Below, one piece after another: positions 55,215 to 63,819 of a stretch of DNA of 64,000 nucleotides (positions are counted from its first letter, which is position 1; each line of letters begins with the position of its first letter). The notes under the pieces were generated by a model. It did not search any database, was not told the origin of the DNA, and worked only from the letters and a program-made list of their open reading frames with translations. The DNA is from Methylophaga sp. GTDB taxonomy: Bacteria; Pseudomonadota; Gammaproteobacteria; Nitrosococcales; Methylophagaceae. Location: NCBI GenBank assembly GCA_002696735.1, contig NZSL01000012.1:312670-376669 (forward strand), written 5' to 3'. A program made the position numbers and the translations under genes.

Positions 55215-56548
55215 TGAAAACTTTAGAACAGGCAGAACAATTTATTAAAGACAACAACGTCAAATATGTTTTAGCACAGTTTGTCGATATTCATGGTGTG
55301 GCCAAGGTTAAATCGGTCCCTTCTGCACATCTTAAAGACATCATTAAAACCGGTGCCGGTTTTGCTGGTGGTGCTATCTGTGGCATGGGCATTCAGCCAA
55401 ACGGCCCTGATTACATGGCGATGGGCGATTTGTCGACATTGTCACTGATCCCATGGCAACCTGGTTATGCAAGAATTATCTGTAACGGACATGTCAACGG
55501 CGAACCCTATAACTTCGATTCTCGTGTTGTATTGAAAAACCAGATAAAGCGTCTTGAAGAAAAGGGCTGGACCATGTTTACCGGCCTTGAGCCTGAATTT
55601 TCGCTGCTCAAAAAAGATGAATATGGTCATATTCATCCGTTTGAAGATAGCGATACATTACAAAAACCTTGCTACGACTATAAAGGGATTACGCGTCAGA
55701 GTGTCTTCCTGGAAAAATTAACGGAATCGCTGATTGAAGTCGGTCTGGATGTTTATCAAATTGACCACGAAGACGCTAATGGCCAGTTCGAGATTAACTA
55801 TACCTACGCAGACTGCCTGAAAAGTGCCGATGATTTCATTATGTTCAAGATGGCGGCCAGCGAGATCGCCAATGAATTAGGCATGATTTGTACTTATATG
55901 CCTAAACCGTTCAGTAACCGTCCCGGCAATGGCATGCATTTGCATATTTCGATCGGTGATGGCGAAAAATGCCTGTTCCATGATGACAGTGATCCGGCAG
56001 GGCATGGCCTGAGCAAGTTGGCTTATCACTTTATGGCCGGTCTGCTGGCACATGCTCCGGCATTGTGCGCTTTGGCAGCACCTACCGTTAACTCATACAA
56101 ACGTCTGGTAGTGGGTCGTTCTTTATCTGGAGCTACCTGGGCACCTGCGTACATCACTTATGGCGATAACAATCGCTCAACTATGGTTCGCATTCCTTAC
56201 GGACGTATTGAAATGCGACTCCCGGACGGTTCATGCAATCCTTACCTGACCACTGCGGCGATTATCGCTGCAGGCCTTGATGGTGTTGAAAGAGAGCTCG
56301 ATCCCGGCGAGGGTCATAACACCAACCTTTATGACCTCAGCCCGATGGAGTTGAGAGAAAAGGGTATCAATATCTTACCTCAGAACCTGCATGAAGCATT
56401 GCTGGCACTTGAAAAAGACACTGTTGTAAAAGGCGCTTTAGGCGATGGTCTGGCAAATGAGTTTTTGGAACTGAAACACATGGAATGGGTGGAATACATG
56501 CGGCACGTCTCTGACTGGGAAATTGATCGTTACGCTGAATTTTATTAA
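55214..56548 (+). CDS. gmaS: gamma-glutamylmethylamide synthetase
   Basis: A 444-aa glutamine-synthetase-like ligase that joins methylamine to glutamate with ATP, making gamma-glutamylmethylamide. It has the GS beta-grasp start [21 protein letters not shown], the metal/ATP region GLEPEFSLL and [13 protein letters not shown], the [15 protein letters not shown] site, and NSYKRLV followed by [20 protein letters not shown]. It is of the GlnA-III type, not housekeeping GlnA. An in-frame GTG at 55211 lies just before, but AGGAGC spacing favours ATG at 55214. Its place between mgd and mgs genes fixes the function. Confidence 0.92.
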   Translation: MKTLEQAEQFIKDNNVKYVLAQFVDIHGVAKVKSVPSAHLKDIIKTGAGFAGGAICGMGIQPNGPDYMAMGDLSTLSLIPWQPGYARIICNGHVNGEPYNFDSRVVLKNQIKRLEEKGWTMFTGLEPEFSLLKKDEYGHIHPFEDSDTLQKPCYDYKGITRQSVFLEKLTESLIEVGLDVYQIDHEDANGQFEINYTYADCLKSADDFIMFKMAASEIANELGMICTYMPKPFSNRPGNGMHLHISIGDGEKCLFHDDSDPAGHGLSKLAYHFMAGLLAHAPALCALAAPTVNSYKRLVVGRSLSGATWAPAYITYGDNNRSTMVRIPYGRIEMRLPDGSCNPYLTTAAIIAAGLDGVERELDPGEGHNTNLYDLSPMELREKGINILPQNLHEALLALEKDTVVKGALGDGLANEFLELKHMEWVEYMRHVSDWEIDRYAEFY

Positions 56549-56583
56549 GCAGCCGACTAGTCGGAATTTTTAGGAGAAATCTA

Positions 56584-57486
56584 ATGTGTGGAATTGTTGG
56601 TCTTTATTTAAAAAATGATAAGTATCAAAGTCGTTTGGGTGAACTGTTTTCCCCAATGATGATTGCGATGACAGAACGTGGGCCTGATAGTGCCGGCTTT
56701 GCCATCTATGGCGATGCCGTCGATAGCGGTATCAAATTTACCCTGCGTCATGAAGATGAAAATTATGACTGGGAAAAATTGGCAAAAGATATTGAAGAAG
56801 CACTGGTTACCAAGGTCGATTGGTTTAAAAACAGCAAGGTAGCCATTTTTAAAGTTAAAACTGATGCTGACTTTGTCGAAAACTATTTGCATGAAAATCA
56901 TCCTGATGTGTTGATCATGAGTGCCGGTACTTCGATTGAGATCCTCAAGGAAGTTGGCCTGCCAGAACGTATCGTGAATATGTTCAACCTGGACAAAATG
57001 CAGGGAACTCACATCATTGGCCATACCCGTATGGCGACTGAATCTGCGGTGACTATGGCGGGTAGTCATCCATTCTCAACCGGAATGGATCTGTGTCTGG
57101 TACATAACGGTTCTCTATCGAATCACAACCGTATGCGTCAGGAATTGAAACGTAATGGTATTCACTTTGATACCGATAATGACACTGAAGTAGCGGCGGG
57201 TTTTCTGACCTATCGCTTGCAGCAAGGTGATTCTTTGCATCAAGCCCTGGAACACGCTTTAAAAGAGTTAGATGGTTTTTACACCTTTACTATTGGCACC
57301 AAAGATGGTTTTGCAGTAGTTCGTGATCCGATCGCCTGCAAACCGGCTGTTATTGCAGAAACCGATGATTATGTGGCGATGGCCTCTGAATATCAGGCAT
57401 TAACCACTTTGCCAGGAATCGAAAATGCCAAGGTTTGGGAACCTGAACCGTCAACTATCTATGCCTGGGAACGTGGCAGTAACTGA
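56584..57486 (+). CDS. mgsA: N-methylglutamate synthase subunit A (class II glutamine amidotransferase)
   Basis: A 300-aa Ntn-type amidotransferase with the catalytic N-terminal cysteine exposed after Met removal (MCGIVGLYL, C2). It also has TERGPDSAGFAIYG, GHTRMATESAVT, HPFSTGMDLCLVHNGSLSNHNRMR and DTEVAAGFL. It resembles the N-terminal domain of glutamate synthase. In this complex it should release methylamine (in place of ammonia) from gamma-glutamylmethylamide. TAGGAG precedes the ATG. The next gene begins 24 bases later. Confidence 0.92.
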   Translation: MCGIVGLYLKNDKYQSRLGELFSPMMIAMTERGPDSAGFAIYGDAVDSGIKFTLRHEDENYDWEKLAKDIEEALVTKVDWFKNSKVAIFKVKTDADFVENYLHENHPDVLIMSAGTSIEILKEVGLPERIVNMFNLDKMQGTHIIGHTRMATESAVTMAGSHPFSTGMDLCLVHNGSLSNHNRMRQELKRNGIHFDTDNDTEVAAGFLTYRLQQGDSLHQALEHALKELDGFYTFTIGTKDGFAVVRDPIACKPAVIAETDDYVAMASEYQALTTLPGIENAKVWEPEPSTIYAWERGSN

Positions 57487-57510
57487 CCAGAAGTGCTTAA
57501 GGGGAACACA

Positions 57511-58194
57511 ATGAAAACTATTGATTTAGCAAAACAAACAGTGCGTGATTTAAATCAGGCGTTACATGACCAGGCTGCTGCATGTACTGAAACAGAGTGG
57601 GAAGTGCTTAATCCAAAAGGACAGCACAACCTGGCCGTAGGTCTTGATCAGAAACTCAGAGTCGATATCAAGGGACATGCCGGTTATTACTGTGGGGGCA
57701 TGAACAAAGAAGCCGATATCGTGGTTCACGGTAGTGCGGGTCAAGGCGTAGCAGAGAACATGATGTCTGGCAGTGTCCGCGTTAAAGGTAATGCTTCATC
57801 TTCTGCAGGCGCTACCTCTATCGGTGGGCTGTTGGTTATAGAAGGTGACGCTGGTTCACGCTGTGGCATTTCAATGAAAGGCTCGGACATAGTCGTAACA
57901 GGCAATGTTGGCCATATGAGCTGCTTTATGGGACAGGCCGGTACCCTCGTGGTTTGTGGTGACGCCGGAGATGCGTTGGGTGATTCACTGTATGAAGTTC
58001 ACATTTACGTCAAAGGCGAAGTGAAATCATTGGGTGCGGATTGCATTGCCAAAGAAATGCGTGATGAACACATCCAGGAACTGAGTCATTTACTCAAGCG
58101 TGCCGGGGTGGATGAAGATCCCCATGCCTTCAAACGTTATGGTTCAGCCCGTCAACTATACAATTTCAAAGTCGATAACGCTTCTGCGTATTAA
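57511..58194 (+). CDS. mgsB: N-methylglutamate synthase subunit B (GltB GXGXG domain)
   Basis: A 227-aa protein equal to the C-terminal GXGXG beta-helix domain of glutamate synthase: NLAVGLDQKLRVDIKGHAGYYCGG, GSVRVKGNASSSAGATSIGG, IEGDAGSRCGISMKG and VTGNVGHMSCFMGQAG are the regular glycine-rich turns. It probably has a structural, channel-forming role between the amidotransferase and the FMN subunit. The frame extends to a GTG at 57493, but ATG at 57511 has AAGGGGAA at the right spacing. Confidence 0.91.
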   Translation: MKTIDLAKQTVRDLNQALHDQAAACTETEWEVLNPKGQHNLAVGLDQKLRVDIKGHAGYYCGGMNKEADIVVHGSAGQGVAENMMSGSVRVKGNASSSAGATSIGGLLVIEGDAGSRCGISMKGSDIVVTGNVGHMSCFMGQAGTLVVCGDAGDALGDSLYEVHIYVKGEVKSLGADCIAKEMRDEHIQELSHLLKRAGVDEDPHAFKRYGSARQLYNFKVDNASAY

Positions 58195-58218
58195 TGCTGA
58201 TTTTACGAGGAATCTATT

Positions 58219-59550
58219 ATGAGTGAAAAAAAGAAATACATTACCGAGCTCCGTGAGTCAGCGACATTTGATCGGTCGACCATGTCCGAAATTCGTCGGG
58301 CAGCGGAAACTGGTATCTATGATATCCGTGGCTGGGGTGCCAAGCGTAAGTTGCCACATTTTGATGACTTGTTATTTCTGGGTGCGAGTATGTCTCGTTA
58401 TCCGTTGGAAGGTTATCGTGAAAAATGTAATACCCAAGTGACATTGGGCACCCGTTTTGCCAAAAAACCGATCGTTATCGAAACACCGGTAACCATAGCC
58501 GGTATGAGTTTTGGTGCCTTATCGGCCAATGCAAAAGAAGCTCTGGGCCGTGGTGCGTCTGCAGTAGGCACTTCAACCACAACCGGTGACGGTGGTATGA
58601 CGCCTGAAGAACGTGGTCAATCAACCAAACTGGTCTATCAATACCTGCCATCGCGTTATGGGATGAATCCGGATGATCTGCGTAAGGCAGATGCTATCGA
58701 AGTGGTGTTGGGACAAGGTGCTAAACCAGGTGGTGGTGGCATGTTGTTGGGCCAGAAAATTACTGAGCGGGTCGCCAAAATGCGTACCTTGCCGATGGGC
58801 GTTGATCAACGCAGTGCCTGCCGTCATCCAGACTGGACGGGTCCGGATGATCTGGCAATCAAGATCCTTGAATTGCGTGAAATTACAGACTGGCAGGTGC
58901 CTATCTATATCAAAGTCGGTGCCACACGTACTTACTACGATGTGAAGCTTGCGGTTAAAGCCGGTGCTGATGTCATCGTTGTTGATGGTATGCAGGGCGG
59001 TACGGCGGCAACCCAGGAAGTCTTTATCGAACATGTTGGTATTCCAACTATGGCCGCTATTCCACAGGCCGTTCAGGCGCTGCAGGAAATGGGCATGCAT
59101 CGTAAAGTACAGCTGATCGTTTCCGGTGGTATTCGTAACGGCGCTGACGTAGCTAAATGTATGGCATTGGGTGCTGATGCAGTTGCCATCGGTACAGCAG
59201 CCTTGATCGCATTGGGATGTAACGATCCTAAATATGATGAAGAGTTCAAAGCGATTGGTTCAGCTGCCGGTTTTTATGATGATTATCATGAAGGTCGTGA
59301 TCCGGCAGGTATTTCAACCCAGGATCCGGAGCTCAGCAAACGGCTGGATCCAGTTGAAGGTGGACGTCGTCTGGCCAATTATCTTCGTGTGCTGACACTG
59401 GAAGCACAGACACTGGCACGTGCCTGTGGCAAAAATGATATGCGTAACCTTGAACCTGAAGATTTGGTGGCCTTAACAGTGGAATCCGCTGCAATGGCCA
59501 GAGTACCACTCGCTGGTACTAACTGGATACCAGGCCAACAGCAGTTCTGA
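58219..59550 (+). CDS. mgsC: N-methylglutamate synthase subunit C (FMN glutamate-synthase domain)
   Basis: A 443-aa FMN-dependent TIM-barrel protein like the central domain of glutamate synthase. It has FGALSANAKEALGRGAS, GDGGMTPEERGQS, GQGAKPGGGGMLLGQKI, KVGATRTYYDVKLAVKAGADVI and VDGMQGGTAATQEVF, and the phosphate-binding VSGGIRNGADVAKCMALGADAVAIGTA in outline. It would form N-methylglutamate from methylamine and 2-oxoglutarate or from the methylamide. It is the last gene of the pathway set; a terminator-like repeat follows. Confidence 0.92.
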   Translation: MSEKKKYITELRESATFDRSTMSEIRRAAETGIYDIRGWGAKRKLPHFDDLLFLGASMSRYPLEGYREKCNTQVTLGTRFAKKPIVIETPVTIAGMSFGALSANAKEALGRGASAVGTSTTTGDGGMTPEERGQSTKLVYQYLPSRYGMNPDDLRKADAIEVVLGQGAKPGGGGMLLGQKITERVAKMRTLPMGVDQRSACRHPDWTGPDDLAIKILELREITDWQVPIYIKVGATRTYYDVKLAVKAGADVIVVDGMQGGTAATQEVFIEHVGIPTMAAIPQAVQALQEMGMHRKVQLIVSGGIRNGADVAKCMALGADAVAIGTAALIALGCNDPKYDEEFKAIGSAAGFYDDYHEGRDPAGISTQDPELSKRLDPVEGGRRLANYLRVLTLEAQTLARACGKNDMRNLEPEDLVALTVESAAMARVPLAGTNWIPGQQQF

Positions 59551-59577
59551 TAACGCATTACTAAGAGTAATCGAGAC

Positions 59578-59673
59578 AAGGGCTGATGCTGTTTTGATTA
59601 AACCTACTTAAAGAGATCCTTACCCCGTCAATTTAAGTCAGTTTATTCATGATGGCATCAGCCCTTTTTTTTT
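59578..59673 (+). terminator. terminator with a long apical region after mgsC
   Basis: AAGGGCTGATGC (59578-59589) is a perfect 12-base inverted repeat with GCATCAGCCCTT (59655-59666), followed by nine T. The loop is 65 bases, with little internal pairing seen, so this is an intrinsic terminator of unusual shape. Confidence 0.7.
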
Positions 59674-59736
59674 CATTTCACAGAGGAGGCAAAAGTGTAG
59701 TCATTAACTATCTTTAAATCAGAGAGAGACATAACT

Positions 59737-60060
59737 ATGAATAATAATTTAAAAAAACGTATAGAAAGTATGTACAAAAGGGACTGTGTTATGGCCTGGT
59801 CAGATATCGTTTTACTCTGGCTGGCAATAGGCTTTGTCCTCATTAGTATCTTGAGCATTGTGGAAGATCCCTTCATCCGAGTGGTGTTGATAATTTCCAG
59901 TGCATTGTTAGTGATTTTCAATACGGCGTCAGTGGCAGCAATGACCAAACACTACGCTGAAGATAAGAATTTCATTTACGAATTAGACATTAAGCATCTT
60001 GATGAAAATCGAGAAGCGAAAAAATTAATGCAAGAGTCTACTAATGAGGAAAGGCTATGA
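59737..60060 (+). CDS. small membrane protein of the permease operon, 107 aa
   Basis: A 107-aa protein of unknown function with two closely spaced membrane helices (about 20-45, DIVLLWLAIGFVLISILSIV; and 50-72, FIRVVLIISSALLVIFNTASV) and a charged C-terminal tail (DKNFIYELDIKHLDENREAKK). The start codon follows GAGAGAGACATAACT. It overlaps the next gene by 4 bases (ATGA). The tight linkage with two further membrane proteins and a permease suggests a role in transport. Confidence 0.75.
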   Translation: MNNNLKKRIESMYKRDCVMAWSDIVLLWLAIGFVLISILSIVEDPFIRVVLIISSALLVIFNTASVAAMTKHYAEDKNFIYELDIKHLDENREAKKLMQESTNEERL

Positions 60061-60473
60061 CTAACTATATCCCCAAAACTCAGCATAAACGCGGTCAACT
60101 ATTTGACAGTTTATTTATTCTATTTTTAGTTTACGTAAGTCTTTATATCCCTTTGTTTCTGGAGTCTGATACCAAATCAGCCGATGAAACAACGTCTGCC
60201 CAGGTAATCACCTGGGAGTCTCTTGATGTCTCACCCGTGGAACAGGAACAGTGGCAAAAGCTAGGCTTTGATGAGGTAGCTGCTGCTGAGATCATTAACG
60301 ACCGATTTGATTACACCATCGACCCGGTCATGCTGATTATCACGGCGTTAGTCATTATCGGTTACTTCTTTTTTGTTCTCCGAGTTTCAGACAGGCAATA
60401 CCGCGAGGTGATTGCGGAAAAATTCGGTACTGCTGGTAGCCAGGCAAATAACGAACAGGGGGACGCGAGATGA
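60057..60473 (+). CDS. small membrane protein of the permease operon, 138 aa
   Basis: A 138-aa protein of unknown function. It has one helix near residues 18-36 (FILFLVYVSLYIPLFL), an acidic periplasmic loop of about 55 residues (DTKSADETTSAQVITWESLD, EEVAAAEIINDRFDY-like), and a second helix near residues 93-112 (MLIITALVIIGYFFFVL). It overlaps both neighbours by 4 bases. Not recognised as any named family. Confidence 0.75.
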   Translation: MTNYIPKTQHKRGQLFDSLFILFLVYVSLYIPLFLESDTKSADETTSAQVITWESLDVSPVEQEQWQKLGFDEVAAAEIINDRFDYTIDPVMLIITALVIIGYFFFVLRVSDRQYREVIAEKFGTAGSQANNEQGDAR

Positions 60474-60649
60474 TTTATTGGGATTTATTGAGCTATGCCG
60501 CCTGGATCATTTCTGCCGGGCTGCTGTTATGGATTGTAGTCGATGCCGTGAGCGTCTCTCGTCAGTTTGATGAGGAGCTACTGGTCAGTTCTCGAGAAGG
60601 CTCTGATGAATTATTGGAGCAAATCAAACACGAGGGAGAAGACAAATGA
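60470..60649 (+). CDS. small membrane protein of the permease operon, 59 aa
   Basis: A 59-aa frame with ATG at 60470, overlapping the preceding stop (ATGA), and a TGA at 60647-60649 overlapping the permease ATG (ATGA). It encodes MIYWDLLSYAAWIISAGLLL, a helix, then a charged C-terminal tail (DEELLVSSREGSDELLEQIK). Its stop/start overlaps on both sides, and the absence of other genes there, support it as real. Function unknown; perhaps a small accessory subunit of the permease. Confidence 0.7.
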   Translation: MIYWDLLSYAAWIISAGLLLWIVVDAVSVSRQFDEELLVSSREGSDELLEQIKHEGEDK

Positions 60650-62040
60650 GCCAATCTACTTCTACTGGTGGAGATCAAAAACGTATTTCAATGCTGAAAG
60701 TGTTGAATCCATTTCATGTCTGGGCACTTGGCGTCGGTATCGTACTGGTCGGTGAGTTTATGGGCTGGAACTTTTCAGTTGCCAAAGGTGGTGCATATGG
60801 TGCTTTGATTGCATGCTGGGTAATTGGGTTGTTATACAGTTGCGTGGCGATGATCGACTCTGAAGTGACATCAACTGTGGCAGCAGCGGGTGGGCAGTAT
60901 ACTCAGGCCAAACACATTATTGGGCCGCTTATGGCCTTTAATGTGGGTCTGTATCTGGTCATGGCTTATACCATGCTGGAAGCTGCCGATGCACTGATTG
61001 TTGGAGATTTGATGGCTGCGGTGGCTTCAGCCACAGGTTATGCCGATCTGAATCCCCAGCCGTTTGTGGTGTTGACCATCGCTTTTCTGGCCTGGCTGAA
61101 TTACCGGGGGGTGTTTATGACCCTGACGGTAAATTTTGTCATTACGCTGTTTGCTTTTCTGGCCATTATTGCTTTGTTTATTGGCAGTGATCCACTGAAT
61201 CCTGGCAATATTCTCAAGCATAGTGATTTATTAACTGAGTTACCCTATGGCTGGATTGGGGTGGTTGCGGCATTGCAGTTCGGCATGTGGTATTACCTGG
61301 GGATTGAAGGAACCTGTCAGGCTGCAGAAGAGGTACGTAGTGCTGGAAGAGCTATTCCATTAGGTACTATTGGTGGAATTCTAACCCTGCTGGTGGCTGC
61401 GACTTTAACCTGGTATGTTTCCACGGGTCTGATGCCATGGCAATATCTGGGACAGGCAACTACTCCTTTGTATGATGCGGCATCCATTATTGGTAATCCA
61501 TCGCTGCAGATAGTGTTGTTTATCGGCACCATGTTTGCGGCGATTGCTTCTGCTAACGGATGTATCAATGATGCGGCAAGAGCCTGGTTTTCAATGGGGC
61601 GTGACCGTTATATGCCAACCTGGTTCGGAGCCATTCATCCTCATTACCGAACGCCATTCCGGGCCATCATCTTCCTGATCCCAATAGCTGTTTCATTTGC
61701 ATTCACCGGTCTGTTGGATCAGGTCATTACATTCTCGATTCTGTCAGGTTTGTTGGGCTATACCTTTATGTCCTTCAATATGATGCGATTCAGAAAAATG
61801 TGGCCTTTGGATGTGATTAAGCGTGGCTACATTCATCCGTTTCATCCTATTCCGGCATTTACACTGCTAGCGCTTTGTTCGGTGGTTTATTTTGCTACTT
61901 TCCTCGGTTACGGCGCTTCATTGCTGTCAATTATGGCGTTCTACATTGTTGCTTCAGTGTGGTTTGTAAAACGTCGTTATCAGTTTGTGAAACGCGGTGA
62001 TCAGTTCACCATGCCTTGGCCACGGCCGAAAGGTTATTAA
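60646..62040 (+). CDS. APC-family permease, ethanolamine/amine permease-like
   Basis: A 464-aa transporter with about 12 helices. It starts NPFHVWALGVGIVLVGEFMGW and has GTCQAAEEVRSAGRAIP and NGCINDAARAWFSMGRDRYMP, the pattern of the EutP/EAT ethanolamine permease group. Because it directly follows the methylamine-oxidation genes it is a good candidate for methylamine or methylated-amine uptake, but this is inference. It overlaps the 59-aa gene by 4 bases and is followed 14 bases later by a universal stress protein. Confidence 0.86.
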   Translation: MSQSTSTGGDQKRISMLKVLNPFHVWALGVGIVLVGEFMGWNFSVAKGGAYGALIACWVIGLLYSCVAMIDSEVTSTVAAAGGQYTQAKHIIGPLMAFNVGLYLVMAYTMLEAADALIVGDLMAAVASATGYADLNPQPFVVLTIAFLAWLNYRGVFMTLTVNFVITLFAFLAIIALFIGSDPLNPGNILKHSDLLTELPYGWIGVVAALQFGMWYYLGIEGTCQAAEEVRSAGRAIPLGTIGGILTLLVAATLTWYVSTGLMPWQYLGQATTPLYDAASIIGNPSLQIVLFIGTMFAAIASANGCINDAARAWFSMGRDRYMPTWFGAIHPHYRTPFRAIIFLIPIAVSFAFTGLLDQVITFSILSGLLGYTFMSFNMMRFRKMWPLDVIKRGYIHPFHPIPAFTLLALCSVVYFATFLGYGASLLSIMAFYIVASVWFVKRRYQFVKRGDQFTMPWPRPKGY

Positions 62041-62054
62041 AGGAGGAGGCGGAA

Positions 62055-62483
62055 ATGAAAAAAATACTATGTGCAACAGATGGTTCTCACAGTGCTGAAA
62101 AAGCCGTTGAGTTTGCCGTTGAAATGGCACTTCTGGCGAAGGCTGAACTGACATTTATTCATGTGATCAGGCCGACTGGAGAAGATGTTACTAAAACCTA
62201 CTTCTGGGACTCTACTATGCTCAGAGCAGCTGATGAGCAGATACAGAGGGAGTTGCAGCAAGCTTTTGATAAGGCCCAACAGAAGGGGCTCGGATCGGTG
62301 TCCTGCACCACGGTACAGGGACATAATGTGGCAGCAGCAATTATCCATTTTGCTGATGTAAATCATTATGACCATGTGATAACCGGGTCTGTGGGCCGCA
62401 CCGGTGTCTCTAAGGTACTGCTTGGTTCTATTGCCGAGCAGGTTATCAGTAAGGCGCATTGCCCGGTAACGGTGGTGCGTTAA
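62055..62483 (+). CDS. universal stress protein, UspA family
   Basis: A 142-aa single UspA domain: ILCATDGSHSAEKAVEFAVEMA at the N terminus, ELTFIHVIRP and the ATP-binding motif GSVGRTGVSKVLLGSIAEQV followed by CPVTVVR. ATG at 62055 has AGGAGGAGG before it, so the longer frame from 62016 is rejected. USPs encoded next to transporters can regulate them by binding the permease; here that is a plausible but unproven role. It is the last gene of the operon. Confidence 0.9.
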   Translation: MKKILCATDGSHSAEKAVEFAVEMALLAKAELTFIHVIRPTGEDVTKTYFWDSTMLRAADEQIQRELQQAFDKAQQKGLGSVSCTTVQGHNVAAAIIHFADVNHYDHVITGSVGRTGVSKVLLGSIAEQVISKAHCPVTVVR

Positions 62484-62488
62484 TCGTT

Positions 62489-62529
62489 GACCCCGCAGTG
62501 AGTGAAAAGCTGACTGCGGGGTCTTTTTT
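62489..62529 (+). terminator. intrinsic terminator after the permease/Usp operon
   Basis: GACCCCGCAGT and ACTGCGGGGTC form a perfect 11-bp stem followed by TTTTTT; strong intrinsic terminator. Confidence 0.92.
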
Positions 62530-62588
62530 CACGATTTTTTACTGTTTTGCAGAGGATTTCTCAATGTTCAGTCAATTATTTTTTGTAT

Positions 62589-62856
62589 TAGGGCTTGTTG
62601 ATCTTTCATATCCACCACTGCTGGCGGCTATTTTTGTGTCCAACAAGGCGGAAAGCACGCCGTGTAGCTGCCTACACAAGTGATTGACAACGCAGGTGGT
62701 CGCAAAAATAGTCCCAGCCCTTCGGGTTGTGACTGAAAAAGCGCCACTCTGCGTTGCTCGTCGCTTATTTAGAATAACTAAAAGGCGCTCCTCGTGCCTT
62801 GATTGACGCTTTTTCAGCTCACAACAGAGGTGTATATGAAAGATCAACAAGCCCTA
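62589..62856. repeat. MITE-like repeat, copy 5
   Basis: A 268-base element with termini TAGGGCTTGTTGATCTTTCA and its near-perfect reverse complement. Inside it has ACTGCTGGCGGCTATTTTTG, AGTCCCAGCCCTTCGGG, TGACTGAAAAAGCGCCAC and TCAGCTCACAACAGAG. It is the same size as copy 1 but is inserted in the opposite orientation and is about 60 kb away. Short frames inside are not genes. Confidence 0.8.
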
Positions 62857-62872
62857 GGGTGGGGAGGATATT

Positions 62873-63538
62873 ATGTCTGAGCTCGGTGTTTTTACGCTGG
62901 TCATTGTGTTTAGTTTTTCCCTGTGGTGGCTATATAAACAACATCATCGACAGGTGATTCAATCGCGTGCGAATTTGCTTAATGGTTTCGCAAAGGTCAT
63001 GAATGTAAGTGAAACTCACTTTAATACTGCCGGTTATGCCTCATTAAAAGGTGTTTTTAATCAGACACCGCTGAGTTTAAGGGTTGAGGTGGATAACCTT
63101 ACTGCCCGTAAGATTCCGGTGATGTGGTTGCATATTCAACTGCCTAACACTCCTGCCATAAACGGCAGTCTCGATATTCTGGTACGACCACAGAATACCG
63201 AGTTTTACAGTCCGTCATGGCAATGGTCTCAACCGATTAAGCCATTGTCTGGCTGGCCGGAACATGCCCGTTATATGAGTCGGGGTGTGACGCCAGAACT
63301 ACAGGCAATTGACGCTGATGTCAGGACGATATTTGCCGATCAAAAAGTCAAAGAACTTCTTATAACCCCCGATGCAGTTCGACTGACATATCTGATTCGT
63401 CAGGCTGACAGGGGTAATTATTTACTTTTGCGATCGGTGCAATTTGATGACGAACCGATCGATTCTGATCAGATAGCAGCATTGACGCGTCAACTACAGC
63501 GTTTACAACAGCATTTAACTGGAGGCAAAAACGCATGA
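62873..63538 (+). CDS. hypothetical protein, one membrane helix
   Basis: A 221-aa protein of unknown function. It starts with a helix (VFTLVIVFSFSLWWLYK) that anchors a soluble domain with strand-rich sequence (GVFNQTPLSLRVEVDNLTAR, VMWLHIQLPN, GSLDILVRPQNTEFYSPS) and a C-terminal helical region (DQIAALTRQLQRLQQHL). It overlaps the next gene by 4 bases, so the two are co-translated. No family was recognised. A GGGGAGG site lies 6 bases before the ATG. Confidence 0.75.
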   Translation: MSELGVFTLVIVFSFSLWWLYKQHHRQVIQSRANLLNGFAKVMNVSETHFNTAGYASLKGVFNQTPLSLRVEVDNLTARKIPVMWLHIQLPNTPAINGSLDILVRPQNTEFYSPSWQWSQPIKPLSGWPEHARYMSRGVTPELQAIDADVRTIFADQKVKELLITPDAVRLTYLIRQADRGNYLLLRSVQFDDEPIDSDQIAALTRQLQRLQQHLTGGKNA

Positions 63539-63819
63539 GCGAGACTTTGCGAAAACCATTCCGCCCCGTTCATCCATACCTCGTACTGCTCGTCGCTATT
63601 TTATTGCCCGGGGTAGGTCAGGTACTGAATCATGCACCTATAAGAGGTCTGATGATGGTGTTTTTTATGATGGTTCTGGGGGTCATTACTTTCAATCTGG
63701 CTGCGCCGGATATTTCGCTGGTTGGCAAGTTTGCCGGTGGGGTTTTTATTTATGCCATATCTATCATGGATGCGTATATGTGGGCGCGGTTGCACTGGAC
63801 TATGGCAAAGCAGAAATAG
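63535..63819 (+). CDS. hypothetical small membrane protein, 94 aa
   Basis: A 94-aa protein with three hydrophobic segments (YLVLLVAILLPGVGQVL, GLMMVFFMMVLGVITF, FAGGVFIYAISIMDAYMWA). The LPGVGQ motif near residue 26 and the D-A-Y end helix resemble TM2/DUF5683-like membrane proteins that contain a P-G-x-G-Q turn. Its partner is the 221-aa protein overlapping upstream. Function unknown. Confidence 0.72.
   Translation: MSETLRKPFRPVHPYLVLLVAILLPGVGQVLNHAPIRGLMMVFFMMVLGVITFNLAAPDISLVGKFAGGVFIYAISIMDAYMWARLHWTMAKQK

Noticed and set aside
55214..56548. Housekeeping glutamine synthetase
   Set aside because: The length is shorter, the type is GlnA-III and it lies between mgd and mgs genes, which indicates GmaS.
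62459..62850. Short frames of 74 and 92 aa on both strands
   Set aside because: They span the terminator and repeat copy 5 and have no recognisable protein features.
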